Made by a program: the position numbers and the translations under genes | Source: Neonectria sp. B-13 | Taxonomy: Eukaryota > Ascomycota > Sordariomycetes > Hypocreales > Nectriaceae | Length of the DNA stretch: 64,000 nt | Assembly: GCA_002682825.1 (NCBI GenBank) | Contig: NOKP01000005.1 | Location: 620,001 to 684,000, forward strand | Direction: 5' to 3' | Part shown: one piece after another, positions 1 to 10,565 of the stretch | Layout: the number at the start of each line of letters is the position of its first letter | Position numbering within the stretch: position 1 is the first letter of the stretch | The notes under the pieces: model-generated | What the model saw: only the letters and a program-made list of their open reading frames with translations | Database searches by the model: none | Told to the model about the DNA's origin: nothing

Positions 1-145
1 GCGACCATGAAATTGATAGGAACGCGACAGGCCGTGATTACTAGCGGTTGAAATTGAGTTTCATTAAAAGAAAATTGCGTGTGTTCGTGACGATGTCTTC
101 TGTCCTGCGACTAATCCCCATCCAACTTGAATGCAGTAAATGGCT

Positions 146-1923
146 CTAGGAAGAAGTATAGAAACCCCACCTGATGTAGGGAAGGTGATGGTTCGGTAGG
201 TAAATCAACTCGGGGCCATACAGACACGACTCGAAGATCGGGTAGGTGTAAGATCCCGTGAACCCTTCGACATTGTAGGTTTGCGTATACGACGACTTGC
301 AGGGAAGATTGATGGCGTTGACCGTGTACCTTGAGTAAGAAACGCTCCCAGCGTACCAATCAAGATTCTTCTTCCTGAGCTGGAACTTGTTGAGAGCGTC
401 GTCTAGACTCTTGATCGCCTTGTTTAGCGTGTTCAAAGGCTCGCGCAACTCCTTCTTCATGGTGGTTTGGATGCTGATGAATCCGTCGCGGACCTTGCGA
501 GCGGCTGGCGTCTTGAACAAGTCCTTTTTCTTGTTCCAGTCGGTGGCAAGCACTGTGTCGAGGCTTTTGGAAGCAGTTGATCCTTTGGTTGAGTACTTAG
601 TAACAAGGATGATAGGGATGATTTCTTTTTTCAGTCTGAGTGCGATGTTGGGCATTGTTTTGGAGATCTTGAAGCCTCGGATGATATTGCCGAGCTCAAG
701 GATCTCTCCATCAACGATCAGGTCGACCAGATATTGGCTATCAGGCGTAAATACGAGATCGCTGATGGCCTCGCGGATTATATTCTCGGTTGGTAGCACG
801 GCCTTGCCGCCCTTGTCGGCTGCAACTGTGGCGCCGTCGAGGGCCTTGAAGGCTGTGAGTGAATCGGAAACTGAGATTTGTTAACAATGAAGCAGGAATA
901 AAGCAGAAGGGGTCAGACGAGACTGACCTTGCTTGAGGAACTTCGTTGCGACGCTTCCCTTGCATGCGCTGTTCTTGCACGCGCTGCTCTTGACGGAGGA
1001 CACCTTGGTAGAGGCGGTTTTGAGGTGGGCTTGCACGCTCTTGGAGGCGGCTTTGACGGCGGCAGCCTTCGTCTTGATTGACTCAAAGAGGGTAATCCAG
1101 GTCTGGAGCAGTTTGTAAAACTCGCCGTCTAGCATGTCCTCAGAGTTGTTGATGTAGTCGCCAAAGAAGAATCGGATCGCTTCCTGGTCGCATCCGCTTC
1201 CGTCGTAGCAGCCGTTGATGGTCCTCCTGAACAATTTGTATACGTCCAAGTTGGCCTATGAAAGTGTTAGTAGCGACCAGGCCCGTCGGATAGCTGTGTA
1301 CGCACCTCCGCTGCTCGAATCACGGCATAGCCCGTGCCCGCATCTTCGAGGTTTGACAGGACACCTCTTCGGTTATCCCCGATGGGAAGGTTGTCGTCTT
1401 TGATGCCCTACAATGTGTCAGTGGCAGGTCTAGCAGCGGCTAAAGGGATATCAGCCTTACCCGATCTATGTTGTGGATGGTGTCAACGATGGAGGCGTAT
1501 GTTGTTGATGAAACATCGCCGTACTCAAACATGCTGTGAAAGTTTTCGGCGTTAGACAGCAGCTTCATTGCGGGCAGGTAGCTGCAAAGGCCTTCTGATT
1601 TCTCGATGAATTTATCGCCATCGTTGTTGTCCGGCATGCCGCTACGCACTGCAGCGCAAAGGTATCTCGTTTCTGTCAGAACGGTGACGCCGCAAGTCAC
1701 GGTTGTCCCGCCGGTATTACCTGGTGCCACGTTAACAAATGCCCGGCCGGAGATGCATCAAATGCTCACATTTCTTCGCAACAGCACCGACGGGATGCTG
1801 ATAGGTGCCGGTGCATGATCCGATTATGCCTTCGAGCTTGCCGCACGTCTCCTTGAGGTCCACGCCCGCAGAAGCGGTGGGCACCAGCAACGCCGGGAGC
1901 AACAGGAGAGAAAACGTCCGCAT
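146..1923 (-). CDS. Secreted protein of unknown function (516 aa, five exons)
   Basis: The exons in coding order are 1923-1770, 1720-1461, 1407-1306, 1255-928 and 852-146. All four introns (49, 53, 50 and 75 nt) begin GT, end AG and keep frame. The protein opens with a clear signal peptide (MRTFSLLLLPALLVPTASA), so it is probably secreted or sits in the wall. The first two exons are cysteine-rich (for example KKCNTGG, TVTCGVT and GLCSYL). The middle has a helical Lys/Ala/Ser stretch with paired cysteines (KSSACKNSACKGS, about residues 265-280), followed by a charged domain and a Tyr/Pro-rich tail. I do not recognise the family. The intron after KKC is preferred over reading on in the first exon, because the unspliced frame stops at once and the spliced one runs on. 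Function cannot be stated; an effector or surface protein is possible but only guessed. Confidence 0.75.
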
Positions 1924-2883
1924 CGTGAACTGTGGAATATCAGATGCAGTGGCGATGTTCGTACAGTGGTCCCGTCCCGGGACCGAGAAGGAGGCGCCGT
2001 GGTCAGTTAAGTAAACCGCCTACCTCCCTGAAGCGGTTTTCCGCCACACACGCGATGAAAGCCATGGCTGGTCCAGGCCTGGGTCCATAAGGCCCGTCCA
2101 AGATGCCAAGAGTCGATAGATCCTCTCGCAGAACCCGGTGATCCAGTCAAGACAAGCTTATTTCGTTGGCTTCCTGGTAAAGCTGTGTAGTGCGCCAGCT
2201 AAGCGGGAACGAGTTAGCAGTGGCTTAAAATGGTCTCGAAGGCTGAGCACAACTCGCTAAATCTAGCCTGCATTCGCATGCCGGATGCCGCCACAACCTC
2301 GTTCTAGGCGGATCGCATTCCGAAAAGTAATCTCTTTTGGCACACTTCAAGACACCGGTGGCAACTCAGCTGAAAATACAGACACCTGACGCCGGTAGGG
2401 CTGAGGCACTCGTCGCGCAAAGAGACTAGCGCCGATGATGGACAAACAACCATTAACTCTGAATTTATGGTTAATGCGCATTTGCCCTCGCTAAATGCTG
2501 GCGCTAGATGTCGAGTGGCTTTTCCCCATGATCTTGTTTCTCACCGCCAAGCTCGGGGCGTTGAAAGATTATTCTCGGGACTCGGAAGCATGCTTTTGAG
2601 ACACTTCGAGGACTCCTCTAGAGGGAGGAGTTGCCATCTACAGAAAGCTTCTGATGTGCAGTGCGCTTGAGTCTGGAGTGCCTCGCCTCAGAATATGTCA
2701 GGTGCTCAGCCAACTATTACCTGCTAGTGTGCTGGAACAAGGTTAATGGAATGGATCTGACACATCGCCTTGTTCTGAGGCGTGCACCATTATGTTGACA
2801 CGAGCCTATCATTGACTGTTGCGCCATGTTTTGTTCGTTAACAGCTGATATCAAAGCAAATCCGGGTATGGTAAACTCCCCCC
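1924..2883. other. Gene-free spacer
   Basis: This stretch is the promoter side of the secreted-protein gene and the 3' side of the kinase gene. I see only short unsupported open frames and no recognisable RNA gene or repeat. Confidence 0.6.
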
Positions 2884-5800
2884 TCATCTTCGCCGCCCTC
2901 TGTCTTTTTCTTGTGTCCTCCCTGATTCTTTCCCCTCCTTATCCCGCCTCCGTCTCCTCTCCTGATACTCATTCTCAGACTCCTCAGGCGTATCTTCACC
3001 CTCGCTCGCAGACCAATCCTCAGCATCGCTGTACAAATCCCCCCTCTCCAACGCCTTCTGATACTTCAGCTCCTCGATCCTATCGCCCTCCTTCAGCGCA
3101 TCCACAAGCGCCTTCAACGGCCCGACCGTTTGCCTTAGCAGCGGAATCACCTCGATCGACGCCCCCGCGTTAAGAGCAGCCACCATGACCGCCACGCCCT
3201 TGCGGCCTTTCCAATTCCCCGACATGCCCTGCACGGTCATCCCCTTCCGTACTACGGCGGTCGTGATGGCGCGGTACGACGGCCTGTCCGCGATACTGAC
3301 GAATCGCTTGTCCGGCCGAGCTAGAAGATACCGACGATGAATCTCACGGACGTCGTAGGACCGCAGCAGCGATTCAATCTCGCTATCACCCGTTTCTTCC
3401 GCCAAGTCGCACACCTCGCCCCAGTCCTCGATCAGCCACGCGGCGTGCTCCAGAAGCATCTCGGCAATGGCGTAATCCGAGTGTCCGACGGCTTGGTACA
3501 GCGCATTCACGTGCATAGGATGCGTGGCGAAGACATCGGCGCCCTTGCGCAGCAGCAGTCGCGTAATAGCTTTGCGCGATGCAAATGCCGCAGCAATAAG
3601 TGGCGTTCCGTAGCGACCGCCCTTGGCGTTGATGTTAGCCTTGTGGTCGATGAGGAGCTGCACCATGTCCTCGTTTCCGACGGCTATCGATGCCTGCAAC
3701 GGAGATCCATACACGCGACAGAGGGAATTCGGATCCTGGCGGGTCTTGAGCAGCCGCGTCAACTCGCGGATATCGCCGGCGAGGATGGCCCGGCAGAAGT
3801 TGTCGCCAACGAGGGCGTACGACATCTTCATCCGCGTCGCAAGGGCTTGCTCCTCTCGTCGCGAGGAAGGCTGGTCTGAGAGCATGCCTTGGAACGCTCG
3901 GCCGTGCACGAACTCGTTCTCGTCCCAAGGCGTGTTTGCGTCGCCGTATTTCCACCGTGCGTCGGCAATGTTTGCCCTTCGACCGACGACGACAAACTCG
4001 TCGGGACTGATGGAAGGATATTTCCAGACGTATGTATGAGCGTGGATTGTAGTGACTTCGCCTGTGTTGAGCTCGACTTGGACGTCGATACTTTGTCGTT
4101 GCAGCGGTGAATCTGTCTCGGACCGGTCTCTATACCGCTCCTCCGAAGTCGCGGGCCCCATCTTGGCGAGATTGCGCTCGGTCGATGCAAAGAGGAGGTC
4201 AAAGTACCGTAGTGCCTCTCTCGTGACGCCGGAGATCAAGAACCCGACGACGCCATCTTGGCTTTCGCGGGAGGAAGGTGACGATCGATGCCCATCACTT
4301 CGCTTGCCAGTGTCATTCTCGATGGACTTTTGAATCACTGCACAATCAAATCCTTCCGGCTGCCAACGAGAATATCCACGAAGCAAGGCAGGCGTCATCA
4401 GCTCCGTAGCTCGCTGAACTGACAAGTTGGCCTTGGCCCAGTCATCCGAGGTGAGAACTAGACGGCGTTGAAGACCCGGCGAGTAAGCTCCCTCTGTAGC
4501 TCTAGAAGCGATGGCTTGCAGAACAGATGGGAACATGAGCCGGCCATACACAAATATGTTCGACGTGGCTGAGCTGTTTCTCGAGTCCTCTATCTCGCGC
4601 TGGGAAAGATGATTTGTGCCCGCGAGTATGTATGAAGGGACCAACGACGCCTCGGGTAATGGAAGACAGTCGCGGTGGTGAAACGGTGGAGGTTTGATTG
4701 GTTCGGGTGCAATGAAGGCTTCGTCGTTGTTGAAGATGTCGTCTGGATCGACGTGGTCGGCGGATGTTGGCAACGGGCGTTGGTCTTCGGCAAGTCCAAT
4801 GAAGCGTTCCGACTTAATCTCTTCGATGTTTTCTGCCTCAGAATCCAAATCTATCAACTCAATGTCATCTTCCGTGGAAAATTTGACGTGTTTTTTTTCT
4901 GGTTTCTCAGGCTCGACTATGATCGGCTTTGGCATTGAGGTTTTGGATGGTGCCTTGACTGCCTCTTTCACCTCTTCCTTTGTCGACTTGTCTTGAGCCT
5001 TGTCAGGCGACTTTTGAGGATGTTCATCAACTGGAAGCGACGATTGCTGGTCAGAGACAAAGGAAGAGGCTGTGCTCTCAGACACGGAAGAGGAGTCTGC
5101 GGTCTCAGACGAGTCGCTAGAAACATCGGATCCATGAGAATTCGGAAGCTGTCGCTCAACCTCAACAGGAGTTCTAGCCGACATCATAGTCCCTGAATCC
5201 GGGCTCTCCGAGTGTTCGAATCCATTGCTCAAAGCACAATGATGACAAATGTACTCAAACTCGGTTTCAGTATCGAGAATCTTGCCTCGCACCTGAGCCG
5301 CAGTGGGTCGATCGTTTGGCTTCTCCTGGAGCATCCACGCTGTCCAGTCAAGGGTGGGAGAGTCAAATCCAGCTCCTGAACCGCGGAGCTTCTCTATCCA
5401 GAGACGTGTTGCCAGTGCGTTGAGGCAGATGGTGCGGTAGTTTTCTGTGCCATTCTGCGAGTAAAACACCAACATGTCGTTGTGTGTGTAGCCGAAGAGA
5501 GTCGTGGCCATTTCTAGGAAGACACACCCAAGTGACCAGATATCACTGGCCGTGTTTCTGTCTGCTCCCTCCATGACCTCGGGTGCCCAATATCTCGGCG
5601 TTCCCTCCTTCGACTCCCCGTTCGTAGTCAAGTGCCCATCAAGGCAAATCCTCGACGTGCCAAAATCCGCCAGCAGAACCTGCCCGCCCTTGACCAAGAC
5701 ATTGTTGGGCTTGATATCCTTGTGGCGGATATTCTTCTTGTGGATATATGCCAGCGCTGTGACAAGACACCCGAAGAAACTCCTGAGGCTTCTCTTCCGC

Positions 5801-6666
5801 AAATCCGGGTCCACGTCCACGGAGTTGAGATACTGATGCAGGTCCGTGTTTGCCACGGGACACATAATCAGTCCTAATGCTGTTGAGTCTGTGTACGATC
5901 CCACTAGTTTGACGACGTGTCGGTGGGAAATTGCCTTCAGAGACTGCAACTCCTTCTCAAAGGATGCAAGCTGGAATTTGTCTTCAAGCACCGATTGGCC
6001 TCTGTGGATCTGCTTCCGTGCGTATGTCTTCAGTGTCCGCCGGCTATACACCTTATCGACTTGGGCGAAGCGGCCTGTTCCAAGCACTTCCAGGGAGTGG
6101 AAATAGGCATCCGCATGCCCGGGAAGATGGACGTGGTTGCCGCCTTCTTCAAGTCCAGAGAGGTCTTCCTCCCGCCGACATCGGACGATGCTTTGCAGGT
6201 TGAGGAAACTTGACCGCTGTGACGAGCCTTTGATTATGTCTGGTAGATTTCCTTCGCTGTAAGGAAGATAGTGGTCTGTTCTTCCCTCGGCAACGAACGT
6301 GTTCATCTTCTCCGGGACTCCAAGCATCCAGAGCAAGGCGAAGGTGCGCGGGCGGAGACTCCATTCGAACTTGCCGTAGTCGACTAGAAGTTGGGAGATG
6401 GCAGGAAAGACGGCGTCGAGGAGGATCTTCTTATCCATGAGGGGATCATTGGGCTGGGGAAGGAACTTGGCTAGGCCTTTGCGGAAGAGATTGTCTGGTA
6501 GAAACTTGGTGATGGTTTTGGTGATGGGGCATGTTGGCTTAGGGCCTTTTGGCCTGGGACATTGTGTTGACGGCTGGGGTTTGCTTTGGGGCTTGTACGA
6601 TTCGATGGGTAGTTCCTCGTCACCACGCAGCGTCTCGTAGTATGGGCTTAGGTAGTTTGGAATCAT
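2884..6666 (-). CDS. Ser/Thr protein kinase fused to AIG2/GGCT-like and ankyrin-repeat regions (1260 aa)
   Basis: This is one uninterrupted frame. The kinase domain covers about residues 190-470: glycine loop GTGRFAQV, catalytic loop HKDIKPNN (about 315), DFG (about 333) and APE (about 360) are all present, so it should be active. An acidic Ser/Asp/Glu-rich linker follows (about 490-690). Next is a stretch opening NIFVYGRLMFPSVL (about 700-910) that resembles the AIG2-like/gamma-glutamylcyclotransferase fold. Ankyrin-type repeats (GSPLQASIAVGNEDMVQLLI, TPLIAAAF) lie at about 955-1080, and the C-terminus is strongly basic (RERRRRRDKEGKE). The role is inferred to be signalling, with ankyrins as the docking surface; substrates are unknown. 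The gene is divergent from the HeLo-pseudokinase gene, with 781 bp between the two start codons. The order of domains is unusual, but each kinase motif is clear. Confidence 0.85.
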   Translation of the reverse strand: MIPNYLSPYYETLRGDEELPIESYKPQSKPQPSTQCPRPKGPKPTCPITKTITKFLPDNLFRKGLAKFLPQPNDPLMDKKILLDAVFPAISQLLVDYGKFEWSLRPRTFALLWMLGVPEKMNTFVAEGRTDHYLPYSEGNLPDIIKGSSQRSSFLNLQSIVRCRREEDLSGLEEGGNHVHLPGHADAYFHSLEVLGTGRFAQVDKVYSRRTLKTYARKQIHRGQSVLEDKFQLASFEKELQSLKAISHRHVVKLVGSYTDSTALGLIMCPVANTDLHQYLNSVDVDPDLRKRSLRSFFGCLVTALAYIHKKNIRHKDIKPNNVLVKGGQVLLADFGTSRICLDGHLTTNGESKEGTPRYWAPEVMEGADRNTASDIWSLGCVFLEMATTLFGYTHNDMLVFYSQNGTENYRTICLNALATRLWIEKLRGSGAGFDSPTLDWTAWMLQEKPNDRPTAAQVRGKILDTETEFEYICHHCALSNGFEHSESPDSGTMMSARTPVEVERQLPNSHGSDVSSDSSETADSSSVSESTASSFVSDQQSSLPVDEHPQKSPDKAQDKSTKEEVKEAVKAPSKTSMPKPIIVEPEKPEKKHVKFSTEDDIELIDLDSEAENIEEIKSERFIGLAEDQRPLPTSADHVDPDDIFNNDEAFIAPEPIKPPPFHHRDCLPLPEASLVPSYILAGTNHLSQREIEDSRNSSATSNIFVYGRLMFPSVLQAIASRATEGAYSPGLQRRLVLTSDDWAKANLSVQRATELMTPALLRGYSRWQPEGFDCAVIQKSIENDTGKRSDGHRSSPSSRESQDGVVGFLISGVTREALRYFDLLFASTERNLAKMGPATSEERYRDRSETDSPLQRQSIDVQVELNTGEVTTIHAHTYVWKYPSISPDEFVVVGRRANIADARWKYGDANTPWDENEFVHGRAFQGMLSDQPSSRREEQALATRMKMSYALVGDNFCRAILAGDIRELTRLLKTRQDPNSLCRVYGSPLQASIAVGNEDMVQLLIDHKANINAKGGRYGTPLIAAAFASRKAITRLLLRKGADVFATHPMHVNALYQAVGHSDYAIAEMLLEHAAWLIEDWGEVCDLAEETGDSEIESLLRSYDVREIHRRYLLARPDKRFVSIADRPSYRAITTAVVRKGMTVQGMSGNWKGRKGVAVMVAALNAGASIEVIPLLRQTVGPLKALVDALKEGDRIEELKYQKALERGDLYSDAEDWSASEGEDTPEESENEYQERRRRRDKEGKESGRTQEKDRGRRR

Positions 6667-7447
6667 GTTGATGTTGTATAGTTAAGCACCGTGTTATGTG
6701 TGAGGGATAGTAATGAGTGGCTAGTAGGTGCTAGTGTGAGATAATGAGAGTAGTTGATTATTCGACGACATTTTTAGCCCAAGAACCATTCTAGTTCTAG
6801 ATCTAAGCTATTGTCTTATATTCACTTGATAGACCGATATCCGTCGTATTGTGGCTTGCTGGCGAACCACCTAGCGAACGCATCAATTCGCCACCTACGC
6901 CCTAGTGCAGTGACGAGGCGTAGTTGCCAAGCTACGTACTTAGGTAAACAAGGCGTCCTTAGGCCAGTATTTGGTCATTTGCAGGGCTTTCCAATGTCCT
7001 GCATCTTATGTGTGGTGTCTAACCCACACCAGTCCTGCAAATCATCCCCTCATCCGGTAGGCAGCAACGGCGGCTGACACCATGAACGTGAGGCTTGGCC
7101 CGTCAGCCTTGCGGAAGATGGGGAGGATTGTTACATGTCGACCCCAATGTGGTTTCAGCGGGGCTGTGCTCACGCGGTTTATCACCAGCCGTCAGCCCCA
7201 GACCAGACGCTGAGGCTGTTTGGCTCGCCTTGCGCGGTGATTACGAATCGGACGCTGATCTGCCGCGAGTTCTTAACGCTGGATTTGCATCCGCGCAAGC
7301 AGTGGATTTCTCAGTGTCTTGCTGATTACATATCTTGGTAAACGCCCGCTCAGCCCTAACAGAGCCTGGTTTCAATTGACGTCGAGTTTTCGGGAACTTT
7401 TTCAACCTATCAATCAACGATTTCCCAGACCACGTTCATAATCCGCA
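6667..7447. promoter_or_regulatory. Shared divergent promoter region of the kinase and HeLo-pseudokinase genes
   Basis: The two start codons face away from each other across 781 bp, so both promoters must lie here. I could not assign a convincing TATA box or factor site. Short open frames in this stretch have no support. Confidence 0.5.
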
Positions 7448-9381
7448 ATGGAAGCAGTTGGACTGGGACTCGGTTCTGTGTCACTGCTTTTTCAAATATT
7501 TGCAGGATGCATCAAAGGCATGGTCTCCAACGAAACATTCCGTCGCACAACTAACATGAGAATTCACATGTAGGCTACCAGCTGCTCTCCGAAGCCCAAG
7601 GCCTGAAAACCGAATACCAATTTTATCGCGTCCGCTTTAAGACAGAGCAGTACCGACTCCTGGATTGGGCCACCATCGCCCAACTCACCGAGACCGATGA
7701 CACGCTCGTCATCAACAGAGCTAGCAAGCCAGTCTTGCTGGACGTACTTGACCAACAATACAGATTAATGCTCCGGTTTGGTCGCCTCGATGATCGCCTC
7801 CGACCGCTCACCAAGCCTCTTCTCAGCGAGGTGCATGGCCCCGAAAAGCTTGAGGACGCTGTCCAGGACGATGTGAACTCACTGCAGAACCGATTTCCTC
7901 ACACGAATGCTCTCCTCAACAAGTCTCTCGACTTCATCCACAGCACGAGCAAGTTCCCGGTAAAGCTGAGATGGGCCATCTCCGACAAGTCCAAGATTGA
8001 AGACATTCTCGCCAAGTTGACAACGATGAACGACTACCTTGATCAGCTACTCAATAACCAGCAGCTCCAGAGCTTGAACAACCAACAAACGAGAACAAAT
8101 TACCAGATCATGCAGCTCAACAACAAGATGGACCATCTCTGCGAGCTTGTAGAGGCTGGTCTTTTCGCACTCCCTCTTACCACCGCACTCCAGTTCAACA
8201 TAGCTGAATCGTACGGGCAACGCGATGAAGCTGGACACAGGCGAGAAGCCGACCTCGCGAGCCTCGCCCAGTTCAAAGCTCTCATGTCCGCTATCGACAC
8301 ATCCTCCCTAACGCAGGATTTCAGGTCGAAATTGGGTCTGATCAAGCCGGCATGGCAAAGCCAAACCCTACGGCTTTCACCCAAGACGATTGAATTACTA
8401 AACGAGACGGCGTCAGGCTCAACAACCCGCATCTCAGCATGGTACAAACCGGTTGGTGCATCCTGGCGTAAAGTCTGGATCGAATGGAAAAGCACACAGC
8501 CTGGTTTCGGCTATAAACCAGACGACCTGAACCACCGCCGCACACTTAGCCGCTTCGAGGCCCTCGTTGAGCTCCTTCGTCAAGACAACGCAACACAGCA
8601 GTTCCACACTATGCGCTGCCTGGGATATTACGTCCAGGAGCAAAGGGCAGCAGAACCTCGGTACGGCTTCGTCTTCGAGAATCCGGAGGGCATAGACCCA
8701 GGCCTGAAGCCTACATCGTTGATGGAGTTGATGACTGAGATGCGCATGCCAAGCTTGAGTGCTCGTGTGAAACTGATGAGGGCCTTGGCGGAATGTCTTG
8801 AGAAACTCCACGCCGTGAACTGGCTCCACAAGGGCCTCCGAAGTCAAAGTGTTATTTTCTTCCGCGAATATTCGGGGGCCATGGACTTGGGGAAGCCACA
8901 TTTGTCTGGGTTCGACTATTCCCGCCCCGAGAGCGCTGACTATATGTCGGAAAGTCCGCCAGCAGGGGCAGCAGAGGATCTATATCGGCATCCGGCTGTG
9001 CAAGGAGGACCGCGAGAGGATGCATACGGCTTCGGGTTTAAAAAGCAGCACGACATATACTCTCTTGGTGTGGTATTGCTCGAAATTGTGTACTGGAAGC
9101 CAATCTACGCCATTTTGGGCTTCGACAGTGCTCAAGTTGTGCGACCCAGGGAGATTGCAGGCGTCAAAACGAAGTTACTTGAGGGAGGATATGGGTCGTA
9201 TGTACAGAGCTATATGGGCGACAATATCATGGGCATCGTCATGGCTTGCCTGAAGGGGCCGGCTGCCTTTGGAGTTTCCGAAAATATGGAGAGTCAGGAT
9301 GGTGAGCCGGCCGGTGCGTTGAAGTTACAAGAGAGGTTCTTTGAAGTGATTGTAAAGAAGTTGCAGCAGGTTAGCATCTAA
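7448..9381 (+). CDS. HeLo-domain protein with pseudokinase domain (625 aa), MLKL-like layout
   Basis: The exons are 7448-7517 and 7574-9381. The N-terminus (MEAVGLGLGSVSLLFQIFAG, then GYQLLSEAQGL and EQYRLLDW) is a typical fungal HeLo domain (prion-inhibition and propagation family), a four-helix bundle that in HET-S forms membrane pores. Residues from about 250 onward are kinase-like but degenerate. The catalytic loop reads LHKGLRSQSVIF (about 440), without the HRD aspartate and the following asparagine. DFG is replaced by SGFD (about 468). The F-helix region DIYSLGVVLLEIVYW is kept. It should therefore be a pseudokinase. The joining intron would be of the rare GC-AG kind (56 nt, with CTAAC branch site); no GT donor gives a good frame. 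A cell-death or incompatibility role follows from the HeLo family and is not shown here. Confidence 0.82.
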
Positions 9382-10565
9382 ACAGAAGACGTTGGGTTGC
9401 CAATAGACAATATAGCTCACATTAAGGGTTTACATATTATCTTCGAGTCGATGAACAGTAAACAACGTCGCAAGGCTCCATCGTTTCGTCACTAATGAGT
9501 CGATCACATCGCGGAACTGACGACGTTTGGGCGATTTTACATAATCGCTGTCATTTCGCTTGATTTCAACACATAGGGCCTGGATACGTCCATACGAAGC
9601 CGTATCGCCGTCAAAATGCTAGGAATAATATACCTGTATTTCTTTCAATAAGATATGGGTACTTGTTAGAGTAGTGCAGGTATACAATACAGCGCAAATA
9701 CAGTCTGGACTAGGACTGGATGTTTCCGCTTTCCTGAAAGACGATGCGAGGATTGGGAGTGGAATGGTGGCAGCCATCTGGACGCTCCAGTGGGTCATAT
9801 GACGGCGAACAACGAAGTGCAGTTCAGTCAGCGGACCGAAACCGAGACCGAACCCGAACCCGAGACATCAAGATAGCGAGGCAAATCTAACAGAAGTCTG
9901 AGATACATCCTCACAGGCAAAAATGTAGAAACCCTACAACAATATAGACAGCTTATTTAGTGCTTAACAGATTCATTCGCACACGTCAAATCGCCCGATA
10001 CTTGTGCGCAGGGCGATGTCCCTTGTACGACGATGAAACACGCCATCGACAACCCCAGCACATATCACCAAATCAGTCGGAGGCGAGGTTTGGCCCACAT
10101 GGCTTAGGATTAAATGACGAGTATCTCGTAGTCAGCAGGCACCAAGATCAGCCCGAGACTGTATCATGGTGTTGGTTGTTTCAAATCTTCATCAAGAAAT
10201 GTATAAAGAGTCCAAGTAGAACTTCCTTTTCCAAATTCCCCGGCACTCCATAGATCGCATCGAGGATTCATCCAGGCGGCAATCGTGGACCCCGGCCCGT
10301 CATTTCTCTGGTTCAAACATGTCGTCCGTACTTTAATTTCCTGTCTTCGCGTAATTGGTACGGATGTGTCCACCACCTGTCATGTCGGTTTGATCGTCCT
10401 CAAACGCAGAGCTTCCCCTGATCCCGCAGTAAAGCGGCAATTCTGGTCCAATAAAGTCTGTACACTTCCGTAGGATCTTGTTCCGTTTGTCTCTCCTTGT
10501 TTGCTTTGCCAGTTTTCGTTTATACATTCTTTTGCTTGATTCGTCAAGCCGTCGCTCCTTACACA
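9382..10565. other. Gene-free spacer with a short hexamer repeat
   Basis: No supported gene. It holds the 3' region of the HeLo gene and the promoter of the lyase gene. The only structure seen is a five-copy hexamer run near 9835. Confidence 0.55.
9835..9866 (+). repeat. Five tandem hexamers of the form (A/C)CCGA(A/G)
   Basis: The copies read ACCGAA, ACCGAG, ACCGAA, CCCGAA and CCCGAG. It is a short non-coding microsatellite in the spacer; no function is evident. Confidence 0.8.
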
